Assembly: GCF_001434815.1 (NCBI RefSeq)
Contig: NZ_AZDU01000010.1
Coordinates: 1-49,158, forward strand
Source of the DNA: Lactobacillus equicursoris DSM 19284 = JCM 14600 = CIP 110162
GTDB taxonomy: Bacteria > Bacillota > Bacilli > Lactobacillales > Lactobacillaceae
Length of the DNA: 49,158 nt
Direction: 5' to 3'
Within the stretch, counting starts at the first letter, position 1. Each line of letters opens with the position of its first letter. Both the position numbers and the translations under genes were made by a program. The notes under the pieces are model-generated. The model was given only the letters and a program-made list of their open reading frames with translations, was not told where the DNA came from and ran no database searches. Positions 34,735-48,119 of this stretch are shown one piece after another.

Positions 34735-36957
34735 TTAAATCTTCTTAATTGGGGCAAAGGCTGCTAAAAGCCGCTTCTTGCCCTTGGAGGCAAAGGCGAT
34801 ATCTAATTCAACGTCATCGCCTGAACCATTAACCTTGATGACCACGCCCTTGCCCCAGGCCTTGTGCTCAACCTGGTCGCCTGGGTGCCAGCCTTCTTTT
34901 TCAGCGCCGACCGCGCCTTTAGCCTTTTGAGCTTTCGGCATGGAAATAGGCTTACTTTTAGCAAAAGGCAGCTTGATGTCAAGCGGGGAAGGCTTTGGAC
35001 CAGAGTAAATTACGTCTAAGTCATCGTCCTTGATTTCATCGATGAAGCGGGACTTCTGGTTGTGCTGGAAGGAGCCGTACATCATCCGGGAGTAGGCGCT
35101 GGTCAAATACAGCTCTTCCCGGGCCCGGGTGATGCCGACATAGGCCAAGCGCCGCTCTTCTTCCAGCTGGTTCGGGTCTTCGTCCTTGATGGCCCGGCCT
35201 AGAGGGAAGAGGTTGTCTTCCATCCCGATCAAGAAGACCACTGGGAATTCCAGCCCCTTGGCCGCGTGCAGGGTCATCAAAGTCACCTTGTCGTCTGTTT
35301 CCAAGTCGTCTTGGTCGCTTAAGAGGGATACTTCTGCCAAAAAGTCGCTCAGGCGGCTGCTGTCTTCGCTTTCTTCGTAGTTATCGTCAAACCGCTTGGT
35401 TACTGACAGAAATTCCTGCAAGTTTTCTAGACGGGTGGCCGCTTCTAGAGACCCTTGCGCTTCTTCGTCTTTCAAGGCCTTGTTGTAGCCAAAAACTTCC
35501 AGGACTCTTTCGGTCAAGTCCGTTACGGTGTTGGTCTGGGCAAAAGAGATCACGCTAGCTAATTGGTCGCTGAAGGCCAAAATCTTGCGAGCGGCAGCGC
35601 TAGAGACGTCAGAGAGCTCGACATTGCGGGCGGCTTCGTAGATCCCGCCGCCCATCTGGTCGGCAAAAGCAGTCAGGCGCGCTACGCTGGCAGTCCCGAT
35701 CCCTCTTTTAGGCACATTGATGATCCGGTTGAAGCTCATCGAATCGCTGGGGTTGGCAATCAGCTTCAGGTAGGCCATAATGTCCTTGATTTCCTTGCGG
35801 TCATAGAACTTGTGACCGCCGACGATTTGGTATGGGACATTGGCCTCAACCAGGGTTTCTTCCATAGTCCGGGACTGGGCGTTGGTCCGGTAAAGAATCG
35901 CAAAGTCTTGGTATTTGCGCTTTTTCGCCTTAACTTCTTCTCTGATCTTGGACAAAACAAAGCGGGTTTCGTCCCGGTCGCTTTGGGCCTGGTAGTAGTG
36001 AACCTTGTCGCCGTCGCCCTTGTCAGTCCACAGGCGCTTGGCCTTGCGGTTTTCGTTATGGTCGATCACGGCGTTAGCGGCCTTCAAGATGTGTCCAGTT
36101 GACCGGTAGTTTTGTTCCAGCTTGACGGTCTTAGCGCTCTTGTAGTCCTTTTCAAAGTTGAGGATGTTTTCCATGTTGGCCCCGCGCCAGCCGTAGATGG
36201 ACTGGTCGGCATCCCCAACCACGCAGATGTTTTGGTATTTCTTGGCCAAAAGGCGGCAGAGTTCATACTGGGCCTCGTTGGTGTCCTGGTATTCGTCAAC
36301 TAAGATGTAGCGGAACTTGTTTTGGTAGTATTCCAAGGTGTCTGGGCTTTCCTTAAACAGGACCAGGGTCTGCATGATCAAGTCGTCAAAGTCGAGGATC
36401 ATGTCCCGCTCCAGGCTTCCTTGGTACTTGCGGTAAACATCGCTGACCACTTTTTCAAAAGGACTAGCGGCTTGGGCCTTATATTGGCTTGGGGTCAAGA
36501 GGTTGTTTTTCGCATTGGAAATCTGGCCTAAGATGCTGCGGGGTTGGTAGAGCTTGGGATCCAGGTCCAGTTCCTTCAAAATGCGCTTGATCAGGGTCAC
36601 CTGCTCTGACGGGTCAGCAATGGAAAAGTCCCGGTCGTAGCCAATCTGCTGGCCATCCCGGCGCAAGATGCGGACGCAGAGGGAGTGGAAGGTGGACATC
36701 CAGATGTCCCGGGCTTCGTCGCCTAAGAGCTTTTCTTCTCTTTCCTTCATTTCCTTGGCAGCCTTGTTGGTGAAAGTAATGGCCAGGATCTGCCAGGGAG
36801 CGACCCGCTTTTCTTCAACCAGGTAGGCGATTCTTCTGGTCAAAACGGAGGTCTTCCCAGAGCCGGCCCCAGCGATGACCAAGAGCGGTCCCTCGGTCGT
36901 CTCTACTGCATCTACTTGCTGCGGGTTTAATCCTTGTAAAATTGCTGTTTCTGTCAT
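34735..36957 (-). CDS. pcrA: ATP-dependent DNA helicase PcrA (UvrD family)
   Basis: 740 residues. Superfamily 1 motifs: Q motif GLNPQQVDAV, Walker A GAGSGKTSVL, Ia FTNKAAKEM, DEYQDTN, GDADQSIYGWRGA, LEQNYRST, later TLHAAKGLEF and VGITRAREEL. The C-terminal Tudor-like domain (HKAWGKGVVIKVNG) is the RNA polymerase-binding part of PcrA. It unwinds DNA in repair and replication restart and opens the operon with ligA and camS. Confidence 0.98.
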   Translation of the reverse strand: MTETAILQGLNPQQVDAVETTEGPLLVIAGAGSGKTSVLTRRIAYLVEEKRVAPWQILAITFTNKAAKEMKEREEKLLGDEARDIWMSTFHSLCVRILRRDGQQIGYDRDFSIADPSEQVTLIKRILKELDLDPKLYQPRSILGQISNAKNNLLTPSQYKAQAASPFEKVVSDVYRKYQGSLERDMILDFDDLIMQTLVLFKESPDTLEYYQNKFRYILVDEYQDTNEAQYELCRLLAKKYQNICVVGDADQSIYGWRGANMENILNFEKDYKSAKTVKLEQNYRSTGHILKAANAVIDHNENRKAKRLWTDKGDGDKVHYYQAQSDRDETRFVLSKIREEVKAKKRKYQDFAILYRTNAQSRTMEETLVEANVPYQIVGGHKFYDRKEIKDIMAYLKLIANPSDSMSFNRIINVPKRGIGTASVARLTAFADQMGGGIYEAARNVELSDVSSAAARKILAFSDQLASVISFAQTNTVTDLTERVLEVFGYNKALKDEEAQGSLEAATRLENLQEFLSVTKRFDDNYEESEDSSRLSDFLAEVSLLSDQDDLETDDKVTLMTLHAAKGLEFPVVFLIGMEDNLFPLGRAIKDEDPNQLEEERRLAYVGITRAREELYLTSAYSRMMYGSFQHNQKSRFIDEIKDDDLDVIYSGPKPSPLDIKLPFAKSKPISMPKAQKAKGAVGAEKEGWHPGDQVEHKAWGKGVVIKVNGSGDDVELDIAFASKGKKRLLAAFAPIKKI

Positions 36958-36993
36958 GCACGTACCCTTTCATTGGAAAAATCTTGCTTACCT

Positions 36994-37000
36994 ATTATAG
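36994..37000 (-). promoter_or_regulatory. pcrA operon promoter (extended -10)
   Basis: The minus strand reads TTTGCTATAATAGG, an extended -10 box (TGCTATAAT) 38 bp before the pcrA start. The -35 region falls in the terminator hairpin of the gene upstream and is not a good match. Confidence 0.6.
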
Positions 37001-37001
37001 C

Positions 37002-37029
37002 AAAAAAAGCCGCCAAAAGATTGGCGGCT
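37002..37029 (-). terminator. Terminator of the glucosaminidase gene
   Basis: AGCCGCC (37008-37014) pairs with GGCGGCT (37023-37029); the minus strand continues TTTTTTTG. Confidence 0.88.
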
Positions 37030-37035
37030 GTTTGC

Positions 37036-37683
37036 TTAATTATCGTATTGATTTAAGTTGAATTGCTCGATCAGGTTGGTCAGTTTGGTGGCGTAATCGG
37101 GATCGGTCGCGTAGCCATCGGTGACTAAGGCCTTGGCCTGCTCGGTATAGTTTTTGGCATTTAAGACGTCCTTATACTGGTTCTTGTTCCAGGTCGTCCC
37201 CTCTTGGAAGAGGCGGTTGTGGGCCCGGATCGATGCTTCATAAGAGTCGTAGATCTGGAAGCGCGCCTTGACCGTGACCCACTTGCCGTTGGTGTATTCC
37301 TTGGTTGTCATGACCGCTGAGGTGGTCTTGCTGGTCCCCTTGACGCCAAACAGGTTGTTGTACTTTTGGGCCAAATCGCTTTGGCCATAGTTGGACTCCA
37401 GGCAGGCCTGGGCGATGGTGATGCTTGGCAAAAGCTTAGTCCCCTTGTCCACTTTTTGAGCAACCGGCGCCACCTTTTTAATAAAGTCCTTCTTCTGCTT
37501 TAAGAGCTTGGCGGCAGCTTCTTTCTTGGCTAATTCCGCTTGGCGCACCTGCTCTTGCTCTAAAGCCTGGCGGCGGTAGTAGCGAAAGGCCACGAAGGCT
37601 CCCATCAGGAGCAAAACAATGGCAAAAACGCGGACGATGGTAATGGTCGTTTGCTGATTCTTACTGCGGTTTCTTCTTGGCAT
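37036..37683 (-). CDS. Membrane-anchored N-acetylglucosaminidase (GH73)
   Basis: 215 residues. One N-terminal membrane helix (TIVRVFAIVLLLMGAFVAF) is followed by an Ala/Lys/Gln-rich coiled coil (40-65) and a GH73 domain with the catalytic Glu at E96 (AQACLESNYGQSDLA) and later GYATDPDYATKL. It cuts the glycan strand of peptidoglycan from outside the membrane and probably takes part in cell separation or growth. It starts 19 bp after the ECF gene and shares its transcript. Confidence 0.92.
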   Translation of the reverse strand: MPRRNRSKNQQTTITIVRVFAIVLLLMGAFVAFRYYRRQALEQEQVRQAELAKKEAAAKLLKQKKDFIKKVAPVAQKVDKGTKLLPSITIAQACLESNYGQSDLAQKYNNLFGVKGTSKTTSAVMTTKEYTNGKWVTVKARFQIYDSYEASIRAHNRLFQEGTTWNKNQYKDVLNAKNYTEQAKALVTDGYATDPDYATKLTNLIEQFNLNQYDN

Positions 37684-37702
37684 AAGACACCCTTTTTCCT
37701 AA

Positions 37703-38308
37703 CTAACGACGCGCAAGCCGCTTGTTGACGGCGCTGGCAATAACTGGAGTTACTATACCGCTAAAAGCTGATTCAAGCAAGCAGTTAGCGCCTAAGGCTA
37801 CGAATAACACGGCTAAAAGATTGCCGGAATTTTTCCCTAAAGCGACCAAGAGCTGGTGGGAATTATTGCCGTACCACAGGGCTGACAGCAAGATCACGAA
37901 CAAGGTGTTGGTGACTGATGCCGTAATTCCGCTTAAACAATATGCCAAACTCTTTTTCTTTAAGGGCAATTTGCCAACTAGACCAGCTAAATACCCGCTC
38001 AAAATCCGCGGCACTAGGCAGATCAGGGGATTTTGAAAGAGCAAGATGGTGACCAGGCCATTTGGGGCCGTATAGGCCCGAAAGAGGCTGGTTAGGCCCC
38101 AGACCAGGCCGAAAGTGGCGCCGGCTTTTGGCCCCATCAGGCAGGCGTAGATGGCCACGGTCAAGGGGATGGTCGTCACGGCCGGCATCCCCGGAAAAAT
38201 CGTGATGTAGCCAATATTGGGAATAAAGGCTTCTAAGAGCAAAATGGCGATAAAGACTGCGGTCATCGTCATCTTAAGCGTTTTTTGCCGGCTTTTGGCA
38301 TCATACAT
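37703..38308 (-). CDS. ECF transporter S component (possibly pantothenate)
   Basis: 201 residues with about six membrane helices, ECF S-component pattern: TMTAVFIAILLLEAFIPNIG, a substrate loop, LMGPKAGATFGLVWGLTSLF, LICLVPRILSGYLAGLVG, and an ANxLLES-type last helix. It captures a vitamin and docks on the shared EcfAA'T energising module encoded elsewhere. The sequence resembles the PanT group, but substrate cannot be settled from sequence alone. GGGGGA lies upstream of the ATG. Confidence 0.82.
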   Translation of the reverse strand: MYDAKSRQKTLKMTMTAVFIAILLLEAFIPNIGYITIFPGMPAVTTIPLTVAIYACLMGPKAGATFGLVWGLTSLFRAYTAPNGLVTILLFQNPLICLVPRILSGYLAGLVGKLPLKKKSLAYCLSGITASVTNTLFVILLSALWYGNNSHQLLVALGKNSGNLLAVLFVALGANCLLESAFSGIVTPVIASAVNKRLARR

Positions 38309-38375
38309 TTTGGACTTTTTCCCCCTAAATTAGTTTGCTGTTTTCTATTATACTTGTTATTTTTCTTCGAGGACA

Positions 38376-38407
38376 ACAAAAAAGGAGCCGTTATTCCTAA
38401 CGACTCC
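38376..38407 (-). terminator. Terminator of tRNA-Leu
   Basis: GGAG and CGTTA arms (38384-38407) form a stem with a GGAA loop; the minus strand continues TTTTTTG. It starts 6 nt after the mature tRNA end. Confidence 0.85.
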
Positions 38408-38413
38408 CACACA

Positions 38414-38499
38414 TGCGGACGAGAAGACTTGAACTTCCACGACCTAAAGCGGTCACAAGATCCTTAGTCTTGCGCGTCTGCCAATTCCGCCACGCCCGC
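38414..38499 (-). tRNA. tRNA-Leu (anticodon AAG)
   Basis: 86 nt on the minus strand. Acceptor GCGGGCG pairs with CGTCCGC (one G-U); the D arm contains GGAATTGGCAGAC. The anticodon stem CAAGA/TCTTG holds the loop CTAAGGA, giving AAG (Leu, CUN codons). A long variable arm and GTTCAAGTC of the T arm follow, all typical of leucine tRNA. CCA is not encoded. Confidence 0.92.
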
Positions 38500-38511
38500 A
38501 ATACAAATAAT

Positions 38512-38540
38512 AGTATAACAGGCAAAAAGCTTTTTGGCAA
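38512..38540 (-). promoter_or_regulatory. tRNA-Leu promoter
   Basis: On the minus strand TTGCCA (38535-38540) and TATACT (38512-38517) are 17 bp apart, 12 bp before the tRNA. The spacer contains the 14-bp palindrome CAAAAAGCTTTTTG. Confidence 0.7.
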
Positions 38541-38542
38541 GG

Positions 38543-38995
38543 CTATTTTTTCAGTAAAGCAAATTTTCCGCGGCAGCGGGCACAGACATACCGCCTGGTG
38601 TTAAGCCGGCGGACTCGGTAAAGGTCCTGCCCGCACCCCTGGCAGCGGTAGTGGTACTTGTAGTGCTGCTTGCGCCTTTGGCCAATATCTGGCGCGTAGC
38701 GGCTGCCCCCTACTTTTTCCAGCAGGGTCTTAAAGTCCCGGTCCTTGTGCTGGTAGCCTAGGCCCAAGAGGTGGAGGTGGTAGTGGGTGAGTTCATGTTT
38801 AATGATGCCAGGAAGATATTCCCGATTTTTGGCTTCTAAAAAATGGGCATTGATCTCGATGTGGTGATCATCCAGGTGGTAGCGGCCGCCCGTCGTCTTC
38901 ATCCGGCGGTTGATCTTGACGGTATGGATAAAGGGCCTGCCAAAATATTTGAGCGAGATGTCTTCAACTAGTTTTTGTAATTCTGCTTCAGTCAT
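38543..38995 (-). CDS. SprT-like zinc metalloprotease-fold protein
   Basis: 150 residues. HELTHYHLHLLG (H67, E68, H71) is the zinc site of the SprT family; a C-terminal zinc ribbon follows, with CQGC and CARC. The family includes eukaryotic Spartan, which cuts DNA-crosslinked proteins; the bacterial role is not settled. It is transcribed toward tRNA-Leu, whose promoter begins right after its stop codon. Confidence 0.9.
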   Translation of the reverse strand: MTEAELQKLVEDISLKYFGRPFIHTVKINRRMKTTGGRYHLDDHHIEINAHFLEAKNREYLPGIIKHELTHYHLHLLGLGYQHKDRDFKTLLEKVGGSRYAPDIGQRRKQHYKYHYRCQGCGQDLYRVRRLNTRRYVCARCRGKFALLKK

Positions 38996-39025
38996 GAAGA
39001 ATATTGTACTCTCTTTTTATTTTTT

Positions 39026-39053
39026 CCAGCAAAAAAGAGCCTTACGGCTCTTT
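39026..39053 (-). terminator. Terminator of the beta-glucoside operon
   Basis: AAAGAGCC (39034-39041) pairs with GGCTCTTT (39046-39053), loop TTAC; the minus strand continues TTTTTTGC. It lies 28 bp past the last gene of the operon. Confidence 0.9.
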
Positions 39054-39080
39054 AACTTGTTGTTTATAGAATATTTTTTA

Positions 39081-40592
<1,512 letters not shown>

Positions 40593-40595
40593 CTA

Positions 40596-40620
40596 AAGGC
40601 CAAGGCATAATGCCTTAGCC
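40596..40620. other. Hairpin between the two phospho-beta-glucosidase genes
   Basis: AGGCCAAGGCA and TGCCTTAGCCT form a stem with one mismatch around TAA. No U tract follows, so it is not a clear terminator. It may be an mRNA processing or stability element that lowers expression of the distal gene. The remaining 100 bp of this intergenic stretch show nothing else. Confidence 0.5.
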
Positions 40621-40701
40621 TAAGTGAAATTTGAAGTTTTTGATTTTGAGATTTTAAGTATAAAGATAGAAAAATGTTTTCGAGAATGAGAGCTTTTTTA
40701 A

Positions 40702-42219
<1,518 letters not shown>

Positions 42220-42248
42220 TTACCAGCTAAATCGCTTTCTATTTTTCG

Positions 42249-44171
<1,923 letters not shown>

Positions 44172-44210
44172 TTAAATTTAAACTAAATGATTTGAAGATT
44201 TAGTTTTGTT

Positions 44211-44289
44211 CAAAAGAAAAACCCAGCAAGGGCTACAAACTAACAATAGCCATTGCCGGGTTCATGCCTGGTCGAACCAGTAACACACC
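44211..44289 (-). promoter_or_regulatory. Second LicT RAT and terminator in the bglP leader
   Basis: The RAT candidate GGTGTGTTACTGGTTCGACC continues AGGCATGAACC (44259-44289, minus strand). It overlaps a terminator whose arms are 44221-44235 and 44248-44262, with ACCCGGCAA and TTGCTGGGT, followed by TTTTTC. LicT bound to the RAT would block terminator formation. Confidence 0.8.
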
Positions 44290-44310
44290 ACACAATACTA
44301 GAAAATTGAT

Positions 44311-44393
44311 AAAAAAAGAGTCTACTAATGCTAAAGCAAAGATAGAGCTTTAACGATTTAGTAGACCCATGCCTAATTTAATAGTAACACGTC
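44311..44393 (-). promoter_or_regulatory. First LicT RAT and terminator in the bglP leader
   Basis: RAT GACGTGTTACTATTAAATTA continues GGCATGGGTC (44364-44393). Its end overlaps a terminator of GTCTACTAA/TTAGTAGAC arms (44320-44366), followed by TTTTTTT. Two tandem antiterminator switches in one leader would make leakage very low. Confidence 0.8.
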
Positions 44394-44406
44394 TTTTGAT
44401 GCTTTT

Positions 44407-44435
44407 ATTATGCCAGGATTTGGAAGCGGTGTCAA
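44407..44435 (-). promoter_or_regulatory. bglP promoter overlapped by a cre-like site
   Basis: On the minus strand TTGACA (44430-44435) and CATAAT (44407-44412) are exactly 17 bp apart. TGACACCGCTTCCA (44421-44434) fits the CcpA cre consensus with one mismatch and covers the -35 box and spacer, so glucose repression by blocking polymerase is expected. Confidence 0.75.
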
Positions 44436-44460
44436 TAGTGAATTGGAATTTTTTAAAAGT

Positions 44461-45306
44461 CTACTCCTCCTCGTCCCGGTGGGTGACCCGCCAAATGTGG
44501 AGGATCAGGTAGACCCGGTCGTCTGGCGTCAAGGTCCAGCCCGCCTTATTTTGCAGGTAAGTCTGGATCCGGTCCACGGTCTCTTTTTCTTCTGGGTACT
44601 TGGCCTCCATCAGGTTCAAGATGGCTGGATCCAGCTCAGCAGTGTCCTTGCTGCCGACGATTTTTCGCACCATTAGGGCCCGCATGTGTCCAACAAAGCG
44701 CTGGTAGTTGAAGCTGCCTTCGTCTAAGGTCACCCCATACTGGAACTGGATAATGTTAACAATGCCGGTGATGTACTGGGCCAGGCGGACCGTGTCCTGC
44801 AATTTGGTACCGTCGGATTCAGCGTTGATGAAGTGGTACATGAGGTAGATAGCCTCGCTCTTGGCCATCTCAATATGGGTAACTTCTTCAATAATTTCCA
44901 CGGCTTCTTGGGCCATCCGATATTCCTTGGCAAAAAGCTTGGCCCCTTCCCAGGCTACCATCCCGTCGGGCGCGGCCCCGCCGTCCAGGGTTCTTTTGAC
45001 CGCGAAGTCGATGTGATCTGCCAGTGCAAAGTACTGGTAGCCGGTAAAGCTGAGCTGGTATTCGTCCGCCATCTTTTTGACGATCTGGTCCGTTGCTTCA
45101 AAAGCCTTGGGCGTGATGCCGGCCACCACGTCGGGCTCGACTTCTTCGTCTTTTTCTGAGGCAAAGCGGCGCTCGATCTTGGCTTCAGGCACCTGCATCC
45201 CCGGCTTCAAGCCAAAGCCGACCCCCTTGCCGGTCACGATCCATTCCTGCCCTTGGTCGTCTTTGACCAAGGCCGCATTATTGTTGTAATTTTTGATAAA
45301 TTCCAT
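44461..45306 (-). CDS. licT: BglG/LicT-family transcription antiterminator
   Basis: 281 residues from MEFIKNYNNNAAL (45306); the frame continues to 45339 inside the leader. The N-terminal RNA-binding CAT domain (1-55) is followed by PRD1 (His in LADHIDFAVKR and VTHIEMAKSEA) and PRD2 (His in VGHMRALMV and ILHIWRV). PTS phosphorylation of these His residues sets activity: BglP-EIIB inactivates it without substrate, HPr activates it. Targets are the RAT elements in the licT and bglP leaders. Confidence 0.95.
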   Translation of the reverse strand: MEFIKNYNNNAALVKDDQGQEWIVTGKGVGFGLKPGMQVPEAKIERRFASEKDEEVEPDVVAGITPKAFEATDQIVKKMADEYQLSFTGYQYFALADHIDFAVKRTLDGGAAPDGMVAWEGAKLFAKEYRMAQEAVEIIEEVTHIEMAKSEAIYLMYHFINAESDGTKLQDTVRLAQYITGIVNIIQFQYGVTLDEGSFNYQRFVGHMRALMVRKIVGSKDTAELDPAILNLMEAKYPEEKETVDRIQTYLQNKAGWTLTPDDRVYLILHIWRVTHRDEEE

Positions 45307-45324
45307 AACTCTAACTCTCACACA

Positions 45325-45390
45325 TAAAAAAGTCTGCACTTTCCCCTTAAATGGAGAAGGTGCAGACTAATGCCCATCCGGTAACACGTC
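45325..45390 (-). promoter_or_regulatory. LicT RAT and terminator in the licT leader
   Basis: RAT GACGTGTTACCGGATGGGCA continues TTAGTC (45365-45390); the overlapping terminator has GTCTGCAC...TTCTCC arms with GGGGAA...GTGCAGAC (45332-45367), then TTTTTTATG. It gives autoregulation of licT. Confidence 0.8.
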
Positions 45391-45399
45391 TAATAACAT

Positions 45400-45429
45400 A
45401 TGTTAGCGGTAACACGGGCCTTTTGTCAA
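45400..45429 (-). promoter_or_regulatory. licT promoter
   Basis: On the minus strand TTGACA (45424-45429) and TAACAT (45400-45405) are 18 bp apart; a second TTGACA lies 11 bp further upstream. The promoter begins at the stop codon of the P-type ATPase gene, for which no separate terminator is visible. Confidence 0.5.
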
Positions 45430-45440
45430 GCTTTTGTCAA

Positions 45441-48101
45441 TTAGTTTTGGTCCTTTTTTCTTTCAAAAAACTTGACGATTTCCACGATCAGGATCATCAA
45501 GATGCCCATGCCTAGGACCACCAGCCACTGGTCGAGGTTCAGCTCGGAGACAGCGAAGACCTTGGTCAAAAATGGCAGCTCTACGGCCGCCATGACGAGG
45601 GCGGAGACCAAGATGGCAATATTGAACCACTTGCTCTTCAAGGTGTTCACTTGGAAGATGGACTGCTTGATGTACTTGGAGTTAACTGCGTGGAAGAGCT
45701 GGATCAGGCCCAAAGTCAAGAAGGCCATAGTCAAGGCATCTTCGTGCGGGTTAGATCCGTGCGGCAGAGCGTGGAGGCCTAAACCGTAGGTGGTCAAGAC
45801 CAAGACCCCTTCGAGGATCCCCTGGTAGATGATGGAGCTGGCTACGCCGCCTGAGAAGAAGTTGGAGTTCTTCCCGCGAGGCTTTTTCTTCATAATGCCT
45901 TGCTCAATTGGCTCAACACCCAAGGCAATGGCTGGCAGGGTGTCAGTGACCAGGTTGATCCAGAGCAGCTGGACTGGCTTTAAGACGTCCCAGCCAAGCA
46001 AGGTCATCATGAAGACCGTCAAGACTTCGCCGACGTTGCAGCTCATCAGGTACAGGATGGCCTTTTGAATATTGGCAAAAACCTTCCGCCCCTGCTTCAC
46101 AGCTTCAACGATGGTCGCAAAGTTGTCGTCGGCCAAGACCATGTCGGCCGCACCTTTGGAGACTTCAGTCCCAGTGATCCCCATGCCGACCCCGATGTCG
46201 GCTTGCTTCAAACTTGGGGCGTCGTTAACGCCGTCACCAGTCATGGCCACGATCTTGCCATTAGCCTGCCAGGCTTTGACGATTCTTACCTTGTGCTCAG
46301 GAGAAACCCGGGCGTAAACGGAGTAGTCGCCCACGTGCTTGGTGAAGTAGTCGTCGCTCAATTTGTCCAGCTGAGCCCCGGTAATGACGGCTTCGTCTCG
46401 GCCTTTTTCAACCAAGCCCAGCCGTTCAGCGATGGCTTGGGCGGTGACTTGGTGGTCACCGGTAATCATGATCGTTCTGATGCCGGCAGCGTGGGCTTCT
46501 TTGATCGCATCCTTGGCTTCAGGCCGTTCAGGGTCGATCATGCCGACTAAGCCGGCGAAGATCAGGTCTTGTTCAACATTGTCGGTCGTTGGGTCAGCGT
46601 AAGGCTGGTCAACGTACTTGTAGGCCATGGCCAAGACCCGCAAGGCCTGTTTGGCCATCTGGTTGTTGGTATCTAAGATGGCCTGCTTTTGGACCGGGCT
46701 GATTTCGGACAAGTCGCCGTTGATATTGACGTACTTAACCCGGTCCAGCAGCATGTCAGGGGCACCTTTAACAGCCACCATAAAGCGGCCGTCGTACTTG
46801 TTGACGGTACTCATGAGCTTGCGTTCAGAGTCAAATGGCACTTCTTCTACTCTTGGGTGCTCGCTTAAAAAGTCCAGGACTTTCAAGTTCTTGTGGAAGC
46901 CATATTGGACCAGGGCCGTTTCGGTTGGGTCACCGAGAAGTTCACCCCCGTCTTGGATCTTGGTGTCGTTGGCCAGCAGCATGGTGATCATAGCTGGGTT
47001 GGCCAGGTCGATGTCGTCACTAGAATCGTGCAAAATGCCGTCGTAGTAGACTTTTTCCACAGTCATCCGGTTCTGGGTCAAGGTCCCAGTCTTGTCAGAC
47101 GCGATAATGTCGGTTGCGCCGAGCGTTTCAACGGCTGGCAACTTGCGGACGATGGCCTTGTGGTCAGCCATGGCCTGAGTGCCCAGGGCCAAGATGATGG
47201 TGACGATGGCCGGCAAGCCTTCTGGGATAGCGGCGACAGCCAGAGAAACGGCCGTCAAGAACATGTCAATCAAGAGGGCGTTCAACGGTTCATGTTGCGG
47301 GTTGCGGATGACCCCGATGATGAAGACGATCACGCAGATGGCCAGGATCATGTAGGTCAGGGTCTTGCCTAATTGGTTGAGGTTTTGCTTGAGCGGAGTA
47401 TCCGTTTCGTCAGCCTCGTTCAGCATCTTGGCAATGTTGCCGACCTCGGTCTCCATCCCGGTGGCAACGACGATCCCTTCGCCGCGGCCGTAGGTGACGT
47501 TGGTGCTGGAGTAGGCCATGTTGATCCGGTCGGCCAGGGCCACGTCGTCTTTTTGCAGGACTTCGTTGCTTTTTTCAACGGGCACGGACTCACCGGTCAA
47601 GGCTGCTTCTTCAATCTTGAGGCTTTCGGCCACGGTGAGGCGGAGGTCAGCCGGCACCACGTCGCCGGCTTCCAGCAAGACGATGTCGCCAGGGACCAGG
47701 TCGGTTGACGGCACCTCAACAACGGCGCCATCTCGCCGGACCTTGGCGCTCGGTGTTGACATGTCCTTCAAGGCCTCAATCGCCGCTTCAGACCGGGCTT
47801 CTTGGATGACGCCGAGAATGGCGTTCAGCAAAACGACGATTAAGATGATGCCGGCGTCGGTCCATTCCTGGGCCACCACGCCGGACAAAACGGCGGCGAC
47901 CAGCAAGACGATGATCATCAAATCTTTGAACTGGTCCATGAAGCGGGCAAACATTGACCGCTTCTTTTTGCCTGCAAGGGCATTAGCCCCGTATTTGGCT
48001 AAGCGCTCTTTAGCGCTGCTGTCAGATAGCCCCTTGTTGGCGTCGGTGTCGAACTCGGCCAGCAAGCTGGGGATATCCTGCTTGTAGTAGGTCTTAGCCA
48101 T
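45441..48101 (-). CDS. Cation P-type ATPase, probable Mn2+ (or Ca2+) exporter
   Basis: 886 residues, P2-type ATPase. Cation_ATPase_N domain (1-60); M1-M2; actuator with TGES (169-172); M4 with IPEGLPAIV (292-300); phosphorylation site D336 in DKTGTLT; the GDGVNDAPSLKQADIG hinge near residue 630; C-terminal membrane helices. By sequence alone it would be called a calcium ATPase (PMCA/SERCA-like). The yybP-ykoY-type riboswitch upstream points to Mn2+: in lactococci (YoaB) and streptococci the homologous ATPase under this switch exports manganese. AAGGAGG lies 7 nt before the ATG. The gene is transcribed alone toward licT. Confidence 0.9.
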   Translation of the reverse strand: MAKTYYKQDIPSLLAEFDTDANKGLSDSSAKERLAKYGANALAGKKKRSMFARFMDQFKDLMIIVLLVAAVLSGVVAQEWTDAGIILIVVLLNAILGVIQEARSEAAIEALKDMSTPSAKVRRDGAVVEVPSTDLVPGDIVLLEAGDVVPADLRLTVAESLKIEEAALTGESVPVEKSNEVLQKDDVALADRINMAYSSTNVTYGRGEGIVVATGMETEVGNIAKMLNEADETDTPLKQNLNQLGKTLTYMILAICVIVFIIGVIRNPQHEPLNALLIDMFLTAVSLAVAAIPEGLPAIVTIILALGTQAMADHKAIVRKLPAVETLGATDIIASDKTGTLTQNRMTVEKVYYDGILHDSSDDIDLANPAMITMLLANDTKIQDGGELLGDPTETALVQYGFHKNLKVLDFLSEHPRVEEVPFDSERKLMSTVNKYDGRFMVAVKGAPDMLLDRVKYVNINGDLSEISPVQKQAILDTNNQMAKQALRVLAMAYKYVDQPYADPTTDNVEQDLIFAGLVGMIDPERPEAKDAIKEAHAAGIRTIMITGDHQVTAQAIAERLGLVEKGRDEAVITGAQLDKLSDDYFTKHVGDYSVYARVSPEHKVRIVKAWQANGKIVAMTGDGVNDAPSLKQADIGVGMGITGTEVSKGAADMVLADDNFATIVEAVKQGRKVFANIQKAILYLMSCNVGEVLTVFMMTLLGWDVLKPVQLLWINLVTDTLPAIALGVEPIEQGIMKKKPRGKNSNFFSGGVASSIIYQGILEGVLVLTTYGLGLHALPHGSNPHEDALTMAFLTLGLIQLFHAVNSKYIKQSIFQVNTLKSKWFNIAILVSALVMAAVELPFLTKVFAVSELNLDQWLVVLGMGILMILIVEIVKFFERKKDQN

Positions 48102-48119
48102 TTTTTCTACCTCCTTATG

